A stretch of DNA of 47,504 bases, taken from assembly GCA_934630375.1 (NCBI GenBank), contig CAKTVQ010000011.1, positions 1 through 47,504 of the forward strand, in the 5' to 3' direction. The stretch is from an uncultured Collinsella sp. Lineage in GTDB: Bacteria > Actinomycetota > Coriobacteriia > Coriobacteriales > Coriobacteriaceae. Under the pieces are notes generated by a model. The model was not told the origin of the DNA and ran no database searches. It worked only from the letters and a program-made list of their open reading frames with translations. The translations under genes were made by a program, and so were the position numbers. Of this stretch, positions 10,150-19,153 are shown piece after piece (the stretch's first letter is position 1; the number at the start of each line of letters is the position of its first letter).

Positions 10150-10157
10150 ACCGCGCG

Positions 10158-11405
10158 CTAGATCAGGTCCTCCGCATCATCGAAGGCGTCGGTGTCGTGG
10201 ACACCGCAGAAACGGAAGCCGGGACGAGCCTGGTTGCGGCACTGGATGCCGTCCTCGGACACGTACTCGCAACGACGGACGTCCTCGTCCTCCTCGTCAC
10301 CGATCAGGTCGGCGGCGGGCTCCTCGTGAACGGGAACGTTCTTGAGGATGTCGGCGGCAAGCGTCTCCGACTTGATGTCGATGTGCCAGCCGGTCAGGCG
10401 CGCGGCGAGGCGGGCGTTCTGGCCCTCCTTGCCAATGGCGAGGGACAGCTGGTCGTCGGGCACGATGACGCCGGCGTAGGCCTTCTCCTCGTCGATGAGG
10501 ACGCGGGTGACCTTGGCGGGCGACAGGGCATTGGCGACGTAGACGGCCGGATCGGCATCCCACAGAATGACGTCGACGCGCTCGCCACGGAGCTCGCCCA
10601 CGACGGCGCGCACGCGGCTGCCCTTGGGGCCGACGCAGGCGCCCACGGGATCCAGGCGGTCGTCGAGCGAGTGGACGGCGACCTTGGAACGCTGGCCGGG
10701 CTCGCGGGCGATCGACTTGATCTGGACGGTGCCCTCATAGATCTCGGGCACCTCCTGCTCAAACAGGCGACGCATGAGCTCGGGGTGGGTACGGGAGATG
10801 ACAATCGGCGGACGGCTGTGCTCGCCGCGAACCGGCTGCAGGTTGGAGTTGGGGTCGCGGACGTCGATGATCACGGCCTTGATGTGCTGGTTGTGCAGGT
10901 AGCGCTCGCCCATCGGACGCTCGTTGCGCTCGTTCTCGTAGCGGCGCTGGTCGAAGTGCGGAAGCTCGGCCTCGACACCCTCGCGGATCTTGACGATCGT
11001 GAAGTCGGGCGTGGACTGCAGCACGGTACCGCTGATGAGGTCACCGATACGGCCGGAGAACTCCTCGTAGATCTGCTCGCGGGCGGAGTTGCGCACGATG
11101 GCGTTGATCTCGGCCTTGGCGTGCTGGGCGGCGATGCGGCTCGTGTTCTTGGGGGTGACGTCGATCTCCTCGAACTCGGTGAAGTTGCCCTCCTCGTCCA
11201 TGGAATCGTCGATCGGCTCCAGGCGGTAGACGTAGATCTTGCCGGTGGTGCGGTCGATGGTCACCTTGGCGCCCCACTCAAGATGCAGGATCTCGGCATA
11301 GCTCTTGGCGAGCGACTGCTCCAGGCGGTCGATCAGGTAGAGCTGGTCGATGTGCTTCTCCTGGCAAAGCTCCATCAGGGCGGACATCATGTCGGATGCT
11401 GCCAT
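10158..11405 (-). CDS. nusA: Transcription termination/antitermination factor NusA with C-terminal Cys/His tail
   Basis: NusA binds RNA polymerase and nascent RNA and controls pausing, termination and antitermination. The 415-residue protein has the N-terminal polymerase-binding domain, an S1 domain and two KH domains (KH region includes [17 protein letters not shown] and [15 protein letters not shown]). After the KH domains come an acidic linker and a short tail with C379, C389, C400 and H403, spaced C-x9-C-x10-C-x2-H. That tail is not part of the usual NusA core and looks like a small zinc knuckle. The start has AAGGAAGGAAAG upstream and lies next to the rimP stop. No ylxR gene sits between nusA and infB. 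Confidence 0.96.
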   Translation of the reverse strand: MAASDMMSALMELCQEKHIDQLYLIDRLEQSLAKSYAEILHLEWGAKVTIDRTTGKIYVYRLEPIDDSMDEEGNFTEFEEIDVTPKNTSRIAAQHAKAEINAIVRNSAREQIYEEFSGRIGDLISGTVLQSTPDFTIVKIREGVEAELPHFDQRRYENERNERPMGERYLHNQHIKAVIIDVRDPNSNLQPVRGEHSRPPIVISRTHPELMRRLFEQEVPEIYEGTVQIKSIAREPGQRSKVAVHSLDDRLDPVGACVGPKGSRVRAVVGELRGERVDVILWDADPAVYVANALSPAKVTRVLIDEEKAYAGVIVPDDQLSLAIGKEGQNARLAARLTGWHIDIKSETLAADILKNVPVHEEPAADLIGDEEDEDVRRCEYVSEDGIQCRNQARPGFRFCGVHDTDAFDDAEDLI

Positions 11406-11406
11406 C

Positions 11407-11901
11407 TTACTTTCCTTCCTTCGCGGGCTTGAAGTCGTAGGTGGGCTTCAACTTGCACTTTTTAACATCAGAGAAATCGAGGGTGACGGACTCTCCGTCC
11501 TCGAGCTCGAGGGTCACGTCGGTCTCGGTCGCGGCGGCAATCTTGCCGGCGTACTTGCGACGGCCCTCGGTGGCGGTGGAGGTGAGCTCGCAGTTCTCGC
11601 CCACAAAGCGGGCAAAGTCGCGCGGGCGACGCAGCGGGCGCGCCATACCCGGGCTCGACACCTCGAGCGTATAGCTCGAAGAGATGGGGTCGAGCTCCTC
11701 AATCACGTCGCCGACCCACTTGGTGTTGGCCGTGACGTCGTTGAGCGACAGGCTCTGACCCTCGGCACCCTCGATACGCACGCGCACGCAGGGAGCCTTG
11801 GTGGCACCCACGAGCTCGACGTCGACGATGTCGACATCGTGCTGGGGAGCGACGGCCTCGAGCGCGTCGATGATCGCCTGCTCGGTCTTGGTCTTGACCA
11901 T
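11407..11901 (-). CDS. rimP: Ribosome maturation factor RimP
   Basis: RimP is needed for 30S subunit maturation. The 164-residue protein has the family N-terminal domain (VELVGATKAPCVRVRIEG), the conserved junction YTLEVSSPGMARPLRR and the SH3-like C-terminal domain (ENCELTSTATEGRRKYAG). I chose ATG 11901 because GGAGG lies 7 nt upstream. A longer start at 11919 would put that ribosome site inside the gene. It is the first gene of the operon and its leader carries a promoter and a terminator-like hairpin. Confidence 0.93.
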   Translation of the reverse strand: MVKTKTEQAIIDALEAVAPQHDVDIVDVELVGATKAPCVRVRIEGAEGQSLSLNDVTANTKWVGDVIEELDPISSSYTLEVSSPGMARPLRRPRDFARFVGENCELTSTATEGRRKYAGKIAAATETDVTLELEDGESVTLDFSDVKKCKLKPTYDFKPAKEGK

Positions 11902-11921
11902 TGCGGCACCTCCATCCATAC

Positions 11922-11954
11922 AAAAAAGAAGCGGGGCCGAAACCCCACTTCTTT
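11922..11954 (-). terminator. Terminator-like hairpin in the rimP leader (candidate attenuator)
   Basis: On the minus strand the RNA would form an 11-bp stem with 6-nt loop, AAGAAGUGGGG with CCCCGCUUCUU, followed by a run of U. The only irregularity is a G-U pair that would be a C-A mismatch on the other strand, so it is built for minus-strand transcripts. It lies between the predicted transcription start near 11973 and the rimP start at 11901. Transcripts of the whole operon must pass it. This suggests attenuation control, possibly by NusA itself. Confidence 0.7.
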
Positions 11955-11979
11955 CAATTACAACTTCATTTGCAAGCAA

Positions 11980-12008
11980 ACTATACCAATAGCTGCGGAA
12001 ACGTGCAA
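11980..12008 (-). promoter_or_regulatory. Promoter of the rimP-nusA-infB operon
   Basis: TTGCAC (12003-12008) and TATAGT (11980-11985) are separated by 17 bp on the minus strand, a strong sigma-70 match. The expected start is about 72 nt before rimP. Confidence 0.7.
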
Positions 12009-12269
12009 GCACAACGCAAACCCGCAGGTCAGCGTGCGCACAGGTTCTCCACAAGAATAGGACAATTGGACCGGAAGTACCGTACAGAGCGTGGTCAAGC
12101 GTCCAAGAACGAGCCATGCGTCCCAATCCACAGGCCCGTTCGGGCCCCAGGGGCGTTCCTTCCCGAGCCCCTATCACTCAGACTAGCGCTAAGGGGCATT
12201 TTGTAAAAAGCCAGCCAGCCGGTCGAACAACGGCAAGCCCATCCAGAACCTCTAAGCAAGGAGGCACCC
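12009..12269. other. Intergenic region between the divergent rimP operon and the lipoprotein gene
   Basis: Apart from the rimP promoter and a ribosome site (AAGGAGG, 12258 region) for the lipoprotein gene, I see no gene here. A short stem-loop (GGCCCGTTCGGGCC) lies near 12132. Short frames on both strands have no recognisable content. Confidence 0.5.
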
Positions 12270-12842
12270 ATGAAACGTCTCGGCACTCTCTGCATGACAG
12301 CACTCGCCATCGCAGCATGCTCGCTTTCCCTCGCGGGCTGCGGCAACATCGATGGCAAAACCGGGCCATGTGAGCCGGATCGCGGAAGCACCGAAGCCGC
12401 CGAGAAAACGACGCCACAGGAGGGCTTCGACAAAATCAACGAAGACATCGTCGACCCCCAGGGTCTGGGTTCCGAACCCCAAGAACAATTCCCCATCGAC
12501 CTTGAAGCGGATGAGAACATCCACGTCACCTGCATTGGTAAGGACACCGACGGCTACGGGGACGCCACGCTCGTCTTTACGGTGACCAACAATACCGGCG
12601 TCGACATGATGTTTGGTGACGTGGACTCCTACGCCTACGTCAACGGCGTGGTCCGCGACGTGCGAATGCGCCAGCCGGTCGCCGCGGGCGAGGAAGCGCG
12701 CGCCATGCTCACCCTTGTGGGCACCTTCGACGACCCGGACTTTGACGTGAACAACGACCTCAACGACATCTACCTCAACATCTGGATGTTCGAGGAGCAA
12801 ACGGGCAACGTCTACTTTAGGGATCTGGTGCACATTCCGTAG
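12270..12842 (+). CDS. Predicted lipoprotein of unknown function
   Basis: The 190-residue product has a signal peptide (KRLGTLCMTALAIAACSLSL) and a lipobox LAGC with C24, so it should be anchored on the outer face of the membrane. The mature part begins with a low-complexity acidic linker, then a beta-rich region (CIGKDTDGYGDATLVFTVTN and VDSYAYVNGV) like the Ig-like folds of DUF-type secreted lipoproteins. AAGGAGG lies just before the ATG. It is monocistronic, between a divergent operon and a convergent leuS. I do not recognise a specific family. Confidence 0.85.
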   Translation: MKRLGTLCMTALAIAACSLSLAGCGNIDGKTGPCEPDRGSTEAAEKTTPQEGFDKINEDIVDPQGLGSEPQEQFPIDLEADENIHVTCIGKDTDGYGDATLVFTVTNNTGVDMMFGDVDSYAYVNGVVRDVRMRQPVAAGEEARAMLTLVGTFDDPDFDVNNDLNDIYLNIWMFEEQTGNVYFRDLVHIP

Positions 12843-12882
12843 AAGGCAGTGCGACGCACTGATTATGCAGGGCATACAACGC

Positions 12883-12922
12883 AAAACGAGGGGCGATCCA
12901 GCCGGACCGTCCCTCGTTTTTT
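12883..12922. terminator. Bidirectional terminator between the lipoprotein gene and leuS
   Basis: A 10-bp stem (AAAACGAGGG with CCCTCGTTTT) with an A-run on one side and TTTTTT on the other sits between convergent genes. It can act in both directions. Confidence 0.8.
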
Positions 12923-12946
12923 ACCAGTCAGCTATACGCGCAGCGT

Positions 12947-15523
12947 TTACTTGACCACCAGGTTGACCAGCTTGCCGGGCACGCAGATGGCCTTGACAAC
13001 CGTCTTGCCCTCGAGCCACTTGGCCACGGCGGCCTCGGCGGCAGCCTGCATCTCCTCGTTGGAGGCGTCGCGGGCGACGTCGATGCGGCCACGAACCTTG
13101 CCGAGCACCTGGACGACGATCTGCACCGTGTCCTCGATGGACTCGGCCAGGTCGAACTCAGGCCAGGCGGCGGTGTAGGCATTGCCCTCGCAGCCGAGCG
13201 CCTCGTGCCACAGCTCGTCGGCCCAGAACGGGCAGATGGGGGCAAGGACGCTCACGATGTCCTTGGCCACGCCGTAGCACAGTGCCTTATCACGGGCAGC
13301 GCTCTCAGTGGCGTTGAGGTAGGCGCTCGCGGCGTTGACGAGCTCCATGACGGCCGAGATCGCAGTGTTGAACTGACCGCGATCGTAGTCCTCGGTGCAC
13401 TTGGCGATGGTGCGGTGACGCTCGCGATAGAGCTTGAGCGCGGCCTCGTCGAGCACGGACTTGTCGAAGGCCACGTTGGCGTCGCCGAACTGGACGAGCT
13501 GCCACACGATACGCCAAGCGCGCTTGATAAAGCGGTTGGCGCCCTCGACGGCCTTGGGGTCCCAGTCAAAGTCCTTCTCGGGCGGGGCGATAAACAGGAT
13601 CGCCAGACGCATGGTGTCGGCGCCGTAGGGCTCGATGACCGAGCTCGGGGGCACGACGTTACCCTTGGACTTAGACATGGTGTCGCCGTTCTCGTCCTTG
13701 ACCATGCCCTGGCACAGCAGGTTGGTAAAGGGCTCGTCCACGCTCAGCAGGCCCAGGTCGCGCAGTGCCTTGGTAAAGAAACGGCTGTAGAGCAGGTGCA
13801 GAATGGCGTGCTCGATGCCGCCGATGTAGTTATCGACGGGCATCCAACGGTCGGCGGCCTCACGGGAGAAGGGCAGCTCGGTGTTGTGCGGATCGGTATA
13901 GCGCAGGTAATACCAGCTGGAGCAGGTGAAGGTGTCCATGGTGTCGGTCTCGCGCTTGGCAGGACGGCCGCAGACGGGGCAAGTGGTCTCGTAGAACTCC
14001 TTGCACTCGGCGAGGGTCTCGCCGGCGCCCAGATCCAGGTTCTCGGGCAGCGTCACCGGCAGCTGATCCTCGGGCACGGGCACGATGCCGCAGTGCTCGC
14101 AATGGATAGCCGGGATAGGGTTGCCCCAATAGCGCTGACGGCTGATGAGCCAATCGCGCAGACGGAACTCGACCTTGCGACGACCACAGCCCATGGCCTC
14201 GAGGTCGGCCACGATCGCAGCCTCGCCCTCGGAGTGCTTACCGCCGCGCATGCCGGTGTACTTGCCGGACTGGACGAGCGTGCCCTCGGCAGCGTGGGCG
14301 CAATCCCAGTCGACGGTCTCGGCATGGAAGGTATCGATGGTCTCGCCGCTGGCCTCGACGGCAGCGCGGTCGTCATCGTCCAGGATGATCGGCACGATCG
14401 GCAGGTCATACTTGCGGGCAAACTCAAAGTCGCGCTGGTCGCCGCAGGGAACGGCCATGACGGCACCGGTGCCGTAGTCGGCAACGACGTAGTCAGCAAC
14501 CCACACAGGGACCTTCTCGCCGTTGACGGGGTTTACCACATAGCGGCCCGTGAAGGCACCGTGCTTCTCGAGGGTGCCCTGGGCACGCTCGACGGCAGAG
14601 ATATGCTTGGAGTCCTCGACGATCTTGGTGACGGCCTCCTCGTACTCCGTGCCCTCGACGAGCTCATGCAGGCCGGCGTACTCGGGAGCCAGGACAAAGA
14701 AGGAGACGCCAAAAAGGGTGTCGGCACGCGTGGTGAAGACGGTGATCTTGCCCTCATCGCCCTCGATGGGCTCGCCATCCTGGTCGCACAGGGTAAAGTC
14801 GACCTCGGCGCCCTCGGAGCGACCGATCCAGTTGGCCTGCATCTGCTTGACGCGCTCGGGCCAGCCGGGGAGCTTCTCCAGGTCATCGAGCAGCTCCTGA
14901 GAGTACTCGGTAATCTTGAAGTACCACTGCTCCAGGTCGCGCTTCTCGGGCTCGGTGCCGCAGCGCCAGCACTTACCCTCGGTGACCTGCTCGTTAGCCA
15001 GAACAGTCTTGCAGGTGGGGCACCAGTTGACCGGGTTCTTCTTGCGGTAGACCAGGCCCTTTTCCCACAGCTTCTCAAAGATCCACTGACCCCAGCGGTA
15101 GTAGTCGGGGCTGCAGGTCTTGACCATGCGATCCAGATCGTAGGAGAAGCCCATGCGCTTCATCGTGGCGAGCGCCTGGTCCATGTTCTTGTACGTCCAA
15201 GCGGCAGCCTGCGTGTTGTGCTTGATGGCGGCGTTCTCGGCGGGCAGGCCAAAGGCGTCAAAGCCGATGGGATGCAGCACGTCGTAGCCGCGCATGCGGG
15301 CCTGACGGGCCATGGCATCGCCGATGGTGTAGTTGCGCGCGTGGCCCATGTGCAGGTCGCCCGACGGATACGGGAACATCTCGAGCACGTACTTCTTGGG
15401 CTTGCTGGCGTCGGTGTCGACGGCAAAGAGGTTGGAGTCCTCCCAGGCCTTCATCCACTTGGACTCAATGGCCTGTGCGTCGTAGGCAGGGATCTCGTCC
15501 TTATGATCTGTGCAATCGCACAT
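12947..15523 (-). CDS. leuS: Leucyl-tRNA synthetase
   Basis: LeuRS charges tRNA-Leu. The 858-residue class I synthetase has the HIGH motif as HMGH at residues 58-61 (within [14 protein letters not shown]) and the KMSKS motif as TMSKS at 615-619. Zinc-type cysteine pairs ([13 protein letters not shown]) and the editing domain are present in between. I chose ATG 15523 because AAAGGAG lies 6 nt upstream. The open frame extends another 68 codons upstream, but that stretch is the hairpin leader and has no family match. Confidence 0.97.
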   Translation of the reverse strand: MCDCTDHKDEIPAYDAQAIESKWMKAWEDSNLFAVDTDASKPKKYVLEMFPYPSGDLHMGHARNYTIGDAMARQARMRGYDVLHPIGFDAFGLPAENAAIKHNTQAAAWTYKNMDQALATMKRMGFSYDLDRMVKTCSPDYYRWGQWIFEKLWEKGLVYRKKNPVNWCPTCKTVLANEQVTEGKCWRCGTEPEKRDLEQWYFKITEYSQELLDDLEKLPGWPERVKQMQANWIGRSEGAEVDFTLCDQDGEPIEGDEGKITVFTTRADTLFGVSFFVLAPEYAGLHELVEGTEYEEAVTKIVEDSKHISAVERAQGTLEKHGAFTGRYVVNPVNGEKVPVWVADYVVADYGTGAVMAVPCGDQRDFEFARKYDLPIVPIILDDDDRAAVEASGETIDTFHAETVDWDCAHAAEGTLVQSGKYTGMRGGKHSEGEAAIVADLEAMGCGRRKVEFRLRDWLISRQRYWGNPIPAIHCEHCGIVPVPEDQLPVTLPENLDLGAGETLAECKEFYETTCPVCGRPAKRETDTMDTFTCSSWYYLRYTDPHNTELPFSREAADRWMPVDNYIGGIEHAILHLLYSRFFTKALRDLGLLSVDEPFTNLLCQGMVKDENGDTMSKSKGNVVPPSSVIEPYGADTMRLAILFIAPPEKDFDWDPKAVEGANRFIKRAWRIVWQLVQFGDANVAFDKSVLDEAALKLYRERHRTIAKCTEDYDRGQFNTAISAVMELVNAASAYLNATESAARDKALCYGVAKDIVSVLAPICPFWADELWHEALGCEGNAYTAAWPEFDLAESIEDTVQIVVQVLGKVRGRIDVARDASNEEMQAAAEAAVAKWLEGKTVVKAICVPGKLVNLVVK

Positions 15524-15549
15524 ATCAGCTCCTTTGTTATCTCGGTTGG

Positions 15550-15668
15550 GGCGGGGCGTTCTTACCTTTACTCGCTGCTGCGGACAGTCCTGCGCAAGAC
15601 GAAGAGCACATTTAGTGCTCTTCTTTGCGTGCGGAACTTGCAGCGAGCAAAGGTAAGAACGCCCCGCC
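15550..15668. repeat. Large palindromic element in the leuS leader
   Basis: Arms 15550-15578 and 15640-15668 pair over 29 bp with one mismatch. Inside them is another stem, GAAGAGCAC with GTGCTCTTC around ATTTA (15601-15623). The whole 119-bp segment can fold into an almost continuous hairpin, on either strand. It occupies nearly all of the leuS 5' leader. It could be a mobile palindromic repeat that landed there or a structured regulatory leader. I see no T-box consensus. Confidence 0.8.
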
Positions 15669-15686
15669 ACATCGTTAACTCGCATG

Positions 15687-15697
15687 ATTCTAGCAAA
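15687..15697 (-). promoter_or_regulatory. Probable extended -10 promoter of leuS
   Basis: The minus strand reads TTTGCTAGAAT, an extended -10 box (TGn plus TAGAAT). I cannot assign a good -35. It lies between the guaB terminator and the long hairpin. Confidence 0.4.
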
Positions 15698-15703
15698 TAC
15701 AAC

Positions 15704-15738
15704 AAGCGAGATGCCTGCGACTTGCATGCATCTCGCTT
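15704..15738 (-). terminator. Terminator after guaB
   Basis: An 11-bp stem (AAGCGAGATGC with GCATCTCGCTT, 13-nt loop) follows guaB by about 50 bp. On the minus strand it is followed by GTTGTATTTG, a moderate T stretch. Confidence 0.6.
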
Positions 15739-15787
15739 TATCTAAATAACGTGGTTGGGAATCAACCTTTGATATGCAGCTCTTACC

Positions 15788-17299
15788 TTATCGATAGCTT
15801 ACAGACTGCTGAGAGTCCTTGACCACTACGTCGTGGGCGCCGCCTTCGACGATGGAGGTGGAGCTGACCAGGGTTAGGCGTGCCTTTTCCTGGAGCTCGG
15901 GGATCGAGAGGGCGCCACAGTTGCACATCGTGGACTTGACCTTGTAGAGCGTGCCGCCCACACCGTCCTTGAGGGAGCCGGCGTAGGGAACGTAGGAGTC
16001 GACGCCCTCGACGAAGCTGAGCTTCGCGGCGCCGCCCAGGTCGTAGCGCTGCCAGTTACGGGCACGCGCAGAACCCTCGCCCCAGTACTCCTTCATGTAC
16101 TGACCGTTCACGTTGACGCGCTCGGTCGGGCTCTCGTCGAAGCGGGCGAAGTAGCGGCCCAGCATCATAAAGTCAGCACCCATGGCAAGGGCGAGCGTCA
16201 TGTGGTAGTCGTAGACGATGCCACCGTCGGAGCACACGGGCACGTAGATGCCGGTCTCCTCGTAGTACTCATCACGAGCGCGGCAGACGTCGATCAGCGC
16301 GGTGGCCTGGCCACGGCCGATGCCCTTGGTCTCGCGGGTGATGCAGATGGAACCGCCGCCGATACCGACCTTGATGAAGTCGGCACCGCAGTCGGCCAGG
16401 AAGCGGAAGCCCTCGGCGTCGACGACGTTACCGGCACCGACCTTGACGTCCTCGCCGTAGTTGGCGCGAATCCACTCGATGGTGCGCTTCTGCCACTCGC
16501 TGAAGCCCTCGGAGGAGTCGATGCACAGGACGTCGGCACCGGCCTCGATGAGCAGCGGCACGCGCTCGGCATAGTCGCGGGTGTTGATACCGGCGCCGAC
16601 CATGTAGCGCTTGTCGCTGTCGAGCAGCTCGTTGGGGTTGGTCTTGTGGCTGTCGTAGTCCTTGCGGAACACGATACCCATCAGATGGTCGTTATCGTCG
16701 ACGATCGGCAGGGCGTTGAGCTTGTTGTCCCAGATGACGTCGTTGGCAACCTTAAGGCTGATGTTCTTGTCGCCCACGATGAGCTGCTCACGCGGGGTCA
16801 TGAACTCGGAGACCTTCTTCTGGTGGTCATCGCGGCTGGGGCGGTAGTCACGGCTGGTGACGATGCCCAGGAGCTTGCCCTTGGGGGTGCCGTCGTCGGT
16901 GACCGGCATGGTGGAGTGACCGGTCTTCTCCTTGAGCTCGATGACCTGCTCCATGGTCATGTCGGGGGTCAGCGTGGAATCGGACTGGACGAAGCCGGCC
17001 TTGTGATCCTTGACGGCCTTGACCATGGCGGCCTCGGACTCGGGGGTCTGAGAACCGTAGATGAAGGACAGGCCACCCTCGGTAGCGAGCGCGACACCCA
17101 TGTCGACGCCCGAGACGGACTGCATGATGGCGGAAACCATGGGGATGTTCAGGGTGATTGCCGGCTTCTCACCGCGCTTGAAGCGGGTTAGCGGCGTCTT
17201 AAGAGAGACGTTGTTGGGAATGCACTGCGAGGACGAATAACCAGGGACCAGCAGATACTCCGAAAACGTGTGGGACTCACCGGGAAAGAACGTAGCCAT
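15788..17299 (-). CDS. guaB: IMP dehydrogenase
   Basis: This enzyme oxidises IMP to XMP, the committed step of GTP synthesis. The catalytic loop [15 protein letters not shown] puts the active-site Cys at C319. The flap motif (NWQRYDLGG) carries the Arg-Tyr pair. Two CBS domains are inserted between about residues 105 and 220 (GIVTSRDYR, then [10 protein letters not shown]). The length of 503 residues is normal. AAAGGAG lies just before the ATG. The gene faces away from the small DNA-binding protein gene at 17.5 kb and ends before leuS with its own terminator. Confidence 0.95.
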   Translation of the reverse strand: MATFFPGESHTFSEYLLVPGYSSSQCIPNNVSLKTPLTRFKRGEKPAITLNIPMVSAIMQSVSGVDMGVALATEGGLSFIYGSQTPESEAAMVKAVKDHKAGFVQSDSTLTPDMTMEQVIELKEKTGHSTMPVTDDGTPKGKLLGIVTSRDYRPSRDDHQKKVSEFMTPREQLIVGDKNISLKVANDVIWDNKLNALPIVDDNDHLMGIVFRKDYDSHKTNPNELLDSDKRYMVGAGINTRDYAERVPLLIEAGADVLCIDSSEGFSEWQKRTIEWIRANYGEDVKVGAGNVVDAEGFRFLADCGADFIKVGIGGGSICITRETKGIGRGQATALIDVCRARDEYYEETGIYVPVCSDGGIVYDYHMTLALAMGADFMMLGRYFARFDESPTERVNVNGQYMKEYWGEGSARARNWQRYDLGGAAKLSFVEGVDSYVPYAGSLKDGVGGTLYKVKSTMCNCGALSIPELQEKARLTLVSSTSIVEGGAHDVVVKDSQQSVSYR

Positions 17300-17492
17300 G
17301 TTTCTCCTTTTTCCATGCGACCGGTCGGCTGCAGGCCTCGTAGGACCCAGCCCAACCTTGGGCGCCCAATACTGGGGAAGTATCTTAGCGCACTTTGACT
17401 GCTACAATGCATGATTTAAGAAGAGCACACGAGGGCTTGACGCAGGGTTTGCGTTTGCCCAGCAAACACTTTAGCGGGGAGACGTGAAGCGC

Positions 17493-17840
17493 ATGGAGTA
17501 CAAGACGACGGCAAAGTTGGTTATTCAAGCGTGCGACAAAGACCTGCCGGGCGTGTTCGGCCACGGCTGTGTCTTGCTGCTGCAGGGCATCGCGCACGAG
17601 CACTCCCTCAACCGCGCGGCCAAGAGCATGGGCATGGCGTATTCCAAGGCCTGGCGCATTGTGAACGAGGCCGAAGGACAGCTGGGCTGCAAGCTCATCG
17701 AGCGCGACGGCGCCCGCGGATCCACGCTTACCCCCGCCGGCGAGCGCGCCATCGAGGTCTATGAAACGCTGCAGGCCGAAATCAACGAAGTCATCGCCGC
17801 GAAGGCCAACGACTTGATCTCCAGCATCAACGCAAAGTAG
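17493..17840 (+). CDS. ModE/LysR-type winged-helix DNA-binding protein
   Basis: The 115-residue product is a single DNA-binding domain like the N-terminus of ModE and LysR regulators. The helix-turn-helix is visible in LNRAAKSMGMAYSKAWRIVN and the wing in GGxxxLTPAGE form (ARGSTLTPAGERAIEVYE). It has no molybdate-binding or effector domain. I prefer ATG 17493 since GGGGAG lies 11 nt before it. A GTG at 17484 is only 2 nt after that site. No molybdenum genes are visible nearby, so its target is unknown. Confidence 0.85.
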   Translation: MEYKTTAKLVIQACDKDLPGVFGHGCVLLLQGIAHEHSLNRAAKSMGMAYSKAWRIVNEAEGQLGCKLIERDGARGSTLTPAGERAIEVYETLQAEINEVIAAKANDLISSINAK

Positions 17841-17890
17841 TCTTTTTGGGATTAGCTGCAGATGCACCACGCACTCGAATTAAGGCGCGC

Positions 17891-18050
17891 GCCACAAAAT
17901 GGGCCCATCTACTACGTTTGGTTGAATACCCTCGACCATACCGAAAATGGAGAAAATAAAACCGCAGGTAAAAAGCTTGCCCATTTTCAAAAAAGCCGGG
18001 TATGGTCGACCCCTAGGGGTTAAACGTAGTAGATAGGCCGTTTTCGTGGC
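17891..18050. repeat. Imperfect ~160-bp inverted repeat element
   Basis: Arms of about 52 bp (17891-17942 and 17998-18050) share blocks ATCTACTACGTTT and CGACCATACC in inverted order. Inside is GAAAATGG (17943-17950) pairing with CCATTTTC (17981-17988). The intergenic region 17841-18065 is filled almost entirely by this element. I see no gene in it and no clear U-run terminator. Confidence 0.75.
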
Positions 18051-18065
18051 ACAGGCCCCGATGAG

Positions 18066-19058
18066 CTATTTTCGGAGGGCGTTGTCTAGGGTGGCGGCTA
18101 CTTGTAGAGGGCCGTCGATGCCGGCGAAGAGGCGGATGGTACTCCCCTGCTTGCCTCGCGGGGCCGAGAGACGTGTTGTTGCGCCGCCGGCGGGCGATGT
18201 GCGGAACTCATCCGGAAGCATGCTGAAGAATTCACCCGCGGTACGTCCCATCAGGTCGAACTCCACAGCTGGACCAAAACCGTGCTCCAGGATGCCGGTC
18301 GCGATGGCATGATCGGGATGCGAGGTCAGCCCGGGATAGCGCACGTTGCGCACCATCTCATTCGCAGCTAAATACTCCGCCAGCGCACGAGCGCGATCAA
18401 AGTGTGCCTGCATGCGGGTATCGAGCGAGGACAGCCCGCGTTCCAGCACGTCGGCCTCATCGGCGGACAGATCGAGCGCGGCCATTCCGCACCCCTCGAG
18501 CAGGGCATGCGCGCACTCGGCCGCAGCATCCACGCGATGGCGCTTGAGCTGCGAGCGAGCGAGCGACGCCGCCACAAGCTTGCGCGGCCCCTCACCAGCA
18601 CACACGCGGTCGAGAGCCTCGAGCGACAGCACCGCACCCAGGCGCAACGAATCGCACCCAAAGACCGACGCCACGGTATTATCGACAACCAGCAGCGCAC
18701 CACAGGCACGCGCCGCCTGCCCCAACGCGCGCAGATCGGGCACGCGCAGGCCAAAGCCACCAAGGGAGTTCACGAACCACCAAAGATGCGGCCCTTCAAC
18801 CTCAAACGATGCGACAACACCCTCGGACGCGGCCTCAAACGCCGCGACGCTCGGCCCCCCCACCAACGTCACATCGCAGCCCTCAAAGCCGCACGAAAAT
18901 GCATCGGCAAAGTCATCCGCAAGGGCCACCAGACGGTCACCAGGACGTACGATGCCCAGCAACGACAACGCCGCCGGCACATGCGGCGCCGAAAGCAATC
19001 GAGCCTCGCGTGCATGGGTGCGCAAGCCCCACGCCTCTTCGAATTCCCGCACGTCCAT
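18066..19058 (-). CDS. Cys/Met-metabolism-type PLP-fold protein, apparently lacking the catalytic lysine
   Basis: The 330-residue product resembles cystathionine gamma-synthase / O-acetylhomoserine sulfhydrylase folds. The PLP-ring Asp motif is there (LLVVDNTVASVFG), as are the C-terminal features NVRYPGLTSHPDH and STIRLFAGID. The expected SATKY-type lysine segment, about 20 residues after the Asp, reads SLEALDRVCAG and has no lysine. The usual length is 380-430, so it is also short. It may be a non-catalytic relative or bind PLP differently. I start at ATG 19058 with GAAGGGA upstream. The 18 extra codons of a longer frame would run through a terminator. Confidence 0.75.
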   Translation of the reverse strand: MDVREFEEAWGLRTHAREARLLSAPHVPAALSLLGIVRPGDRLVALADDFADAFSCGFEGCDVTLVGGPSVAAFEAASEGVVASFEVEGPHLWWFVNSLGGFGLRVPDLRALGQAARACGALLVVDNTVASVFGCDSLRLGAVLSLEALDRVCAGEGPRKLVAASLARSQLKRHRVDAAAECAHALLEGCGMAALDLSADEADVLERGLSSLDTRMQAHFDRARALAEYLAANEMVRNVRYPGLTSHPDHAIATGILEHGFGPAVEFDLMGRTAGEFFSMLPDEFRTSPAGGATTRLSAPRGKQGSTIRLFAGIDGPLQVAATLDNALRK

Positions 19059-19072
19059 ACGGCACCGTCCCT

Positions 19073-19115
19073 TCAAAAGCAAAACCCATGACACGGGTGT
19101 TCCCCGCGTCATGGG
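19073..19115 (-). terminator. Terminator after the GH32 gene
   Basis: A 13-bp stem with one G-U pair in the minus-strand RNA (CCCATGACGCGGG with CCCGTGTCATGGG, loop of 5) is followed by TTTTGCTTTTG. It ends the sucrose operon. Confidence 0.75.
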
Positions 19116-19153
19116 TAACGGCTGCAGTATAGCGCCAGAGCGCGTCAGAGCGC

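Noticed and set aside
15524..15670. T-box riboswitch upstream of leuS
   Set aside because: I looked for the conserved T-box sequence and specifier arrangement and did not find them. The region is a simple long palindrome.
13205..15745. 846-codon plus-strand frame opposite leuS
   Set aside because: It is a shadow of leuS with no domain of its own, and leuS motifs are complete on the minus strand.
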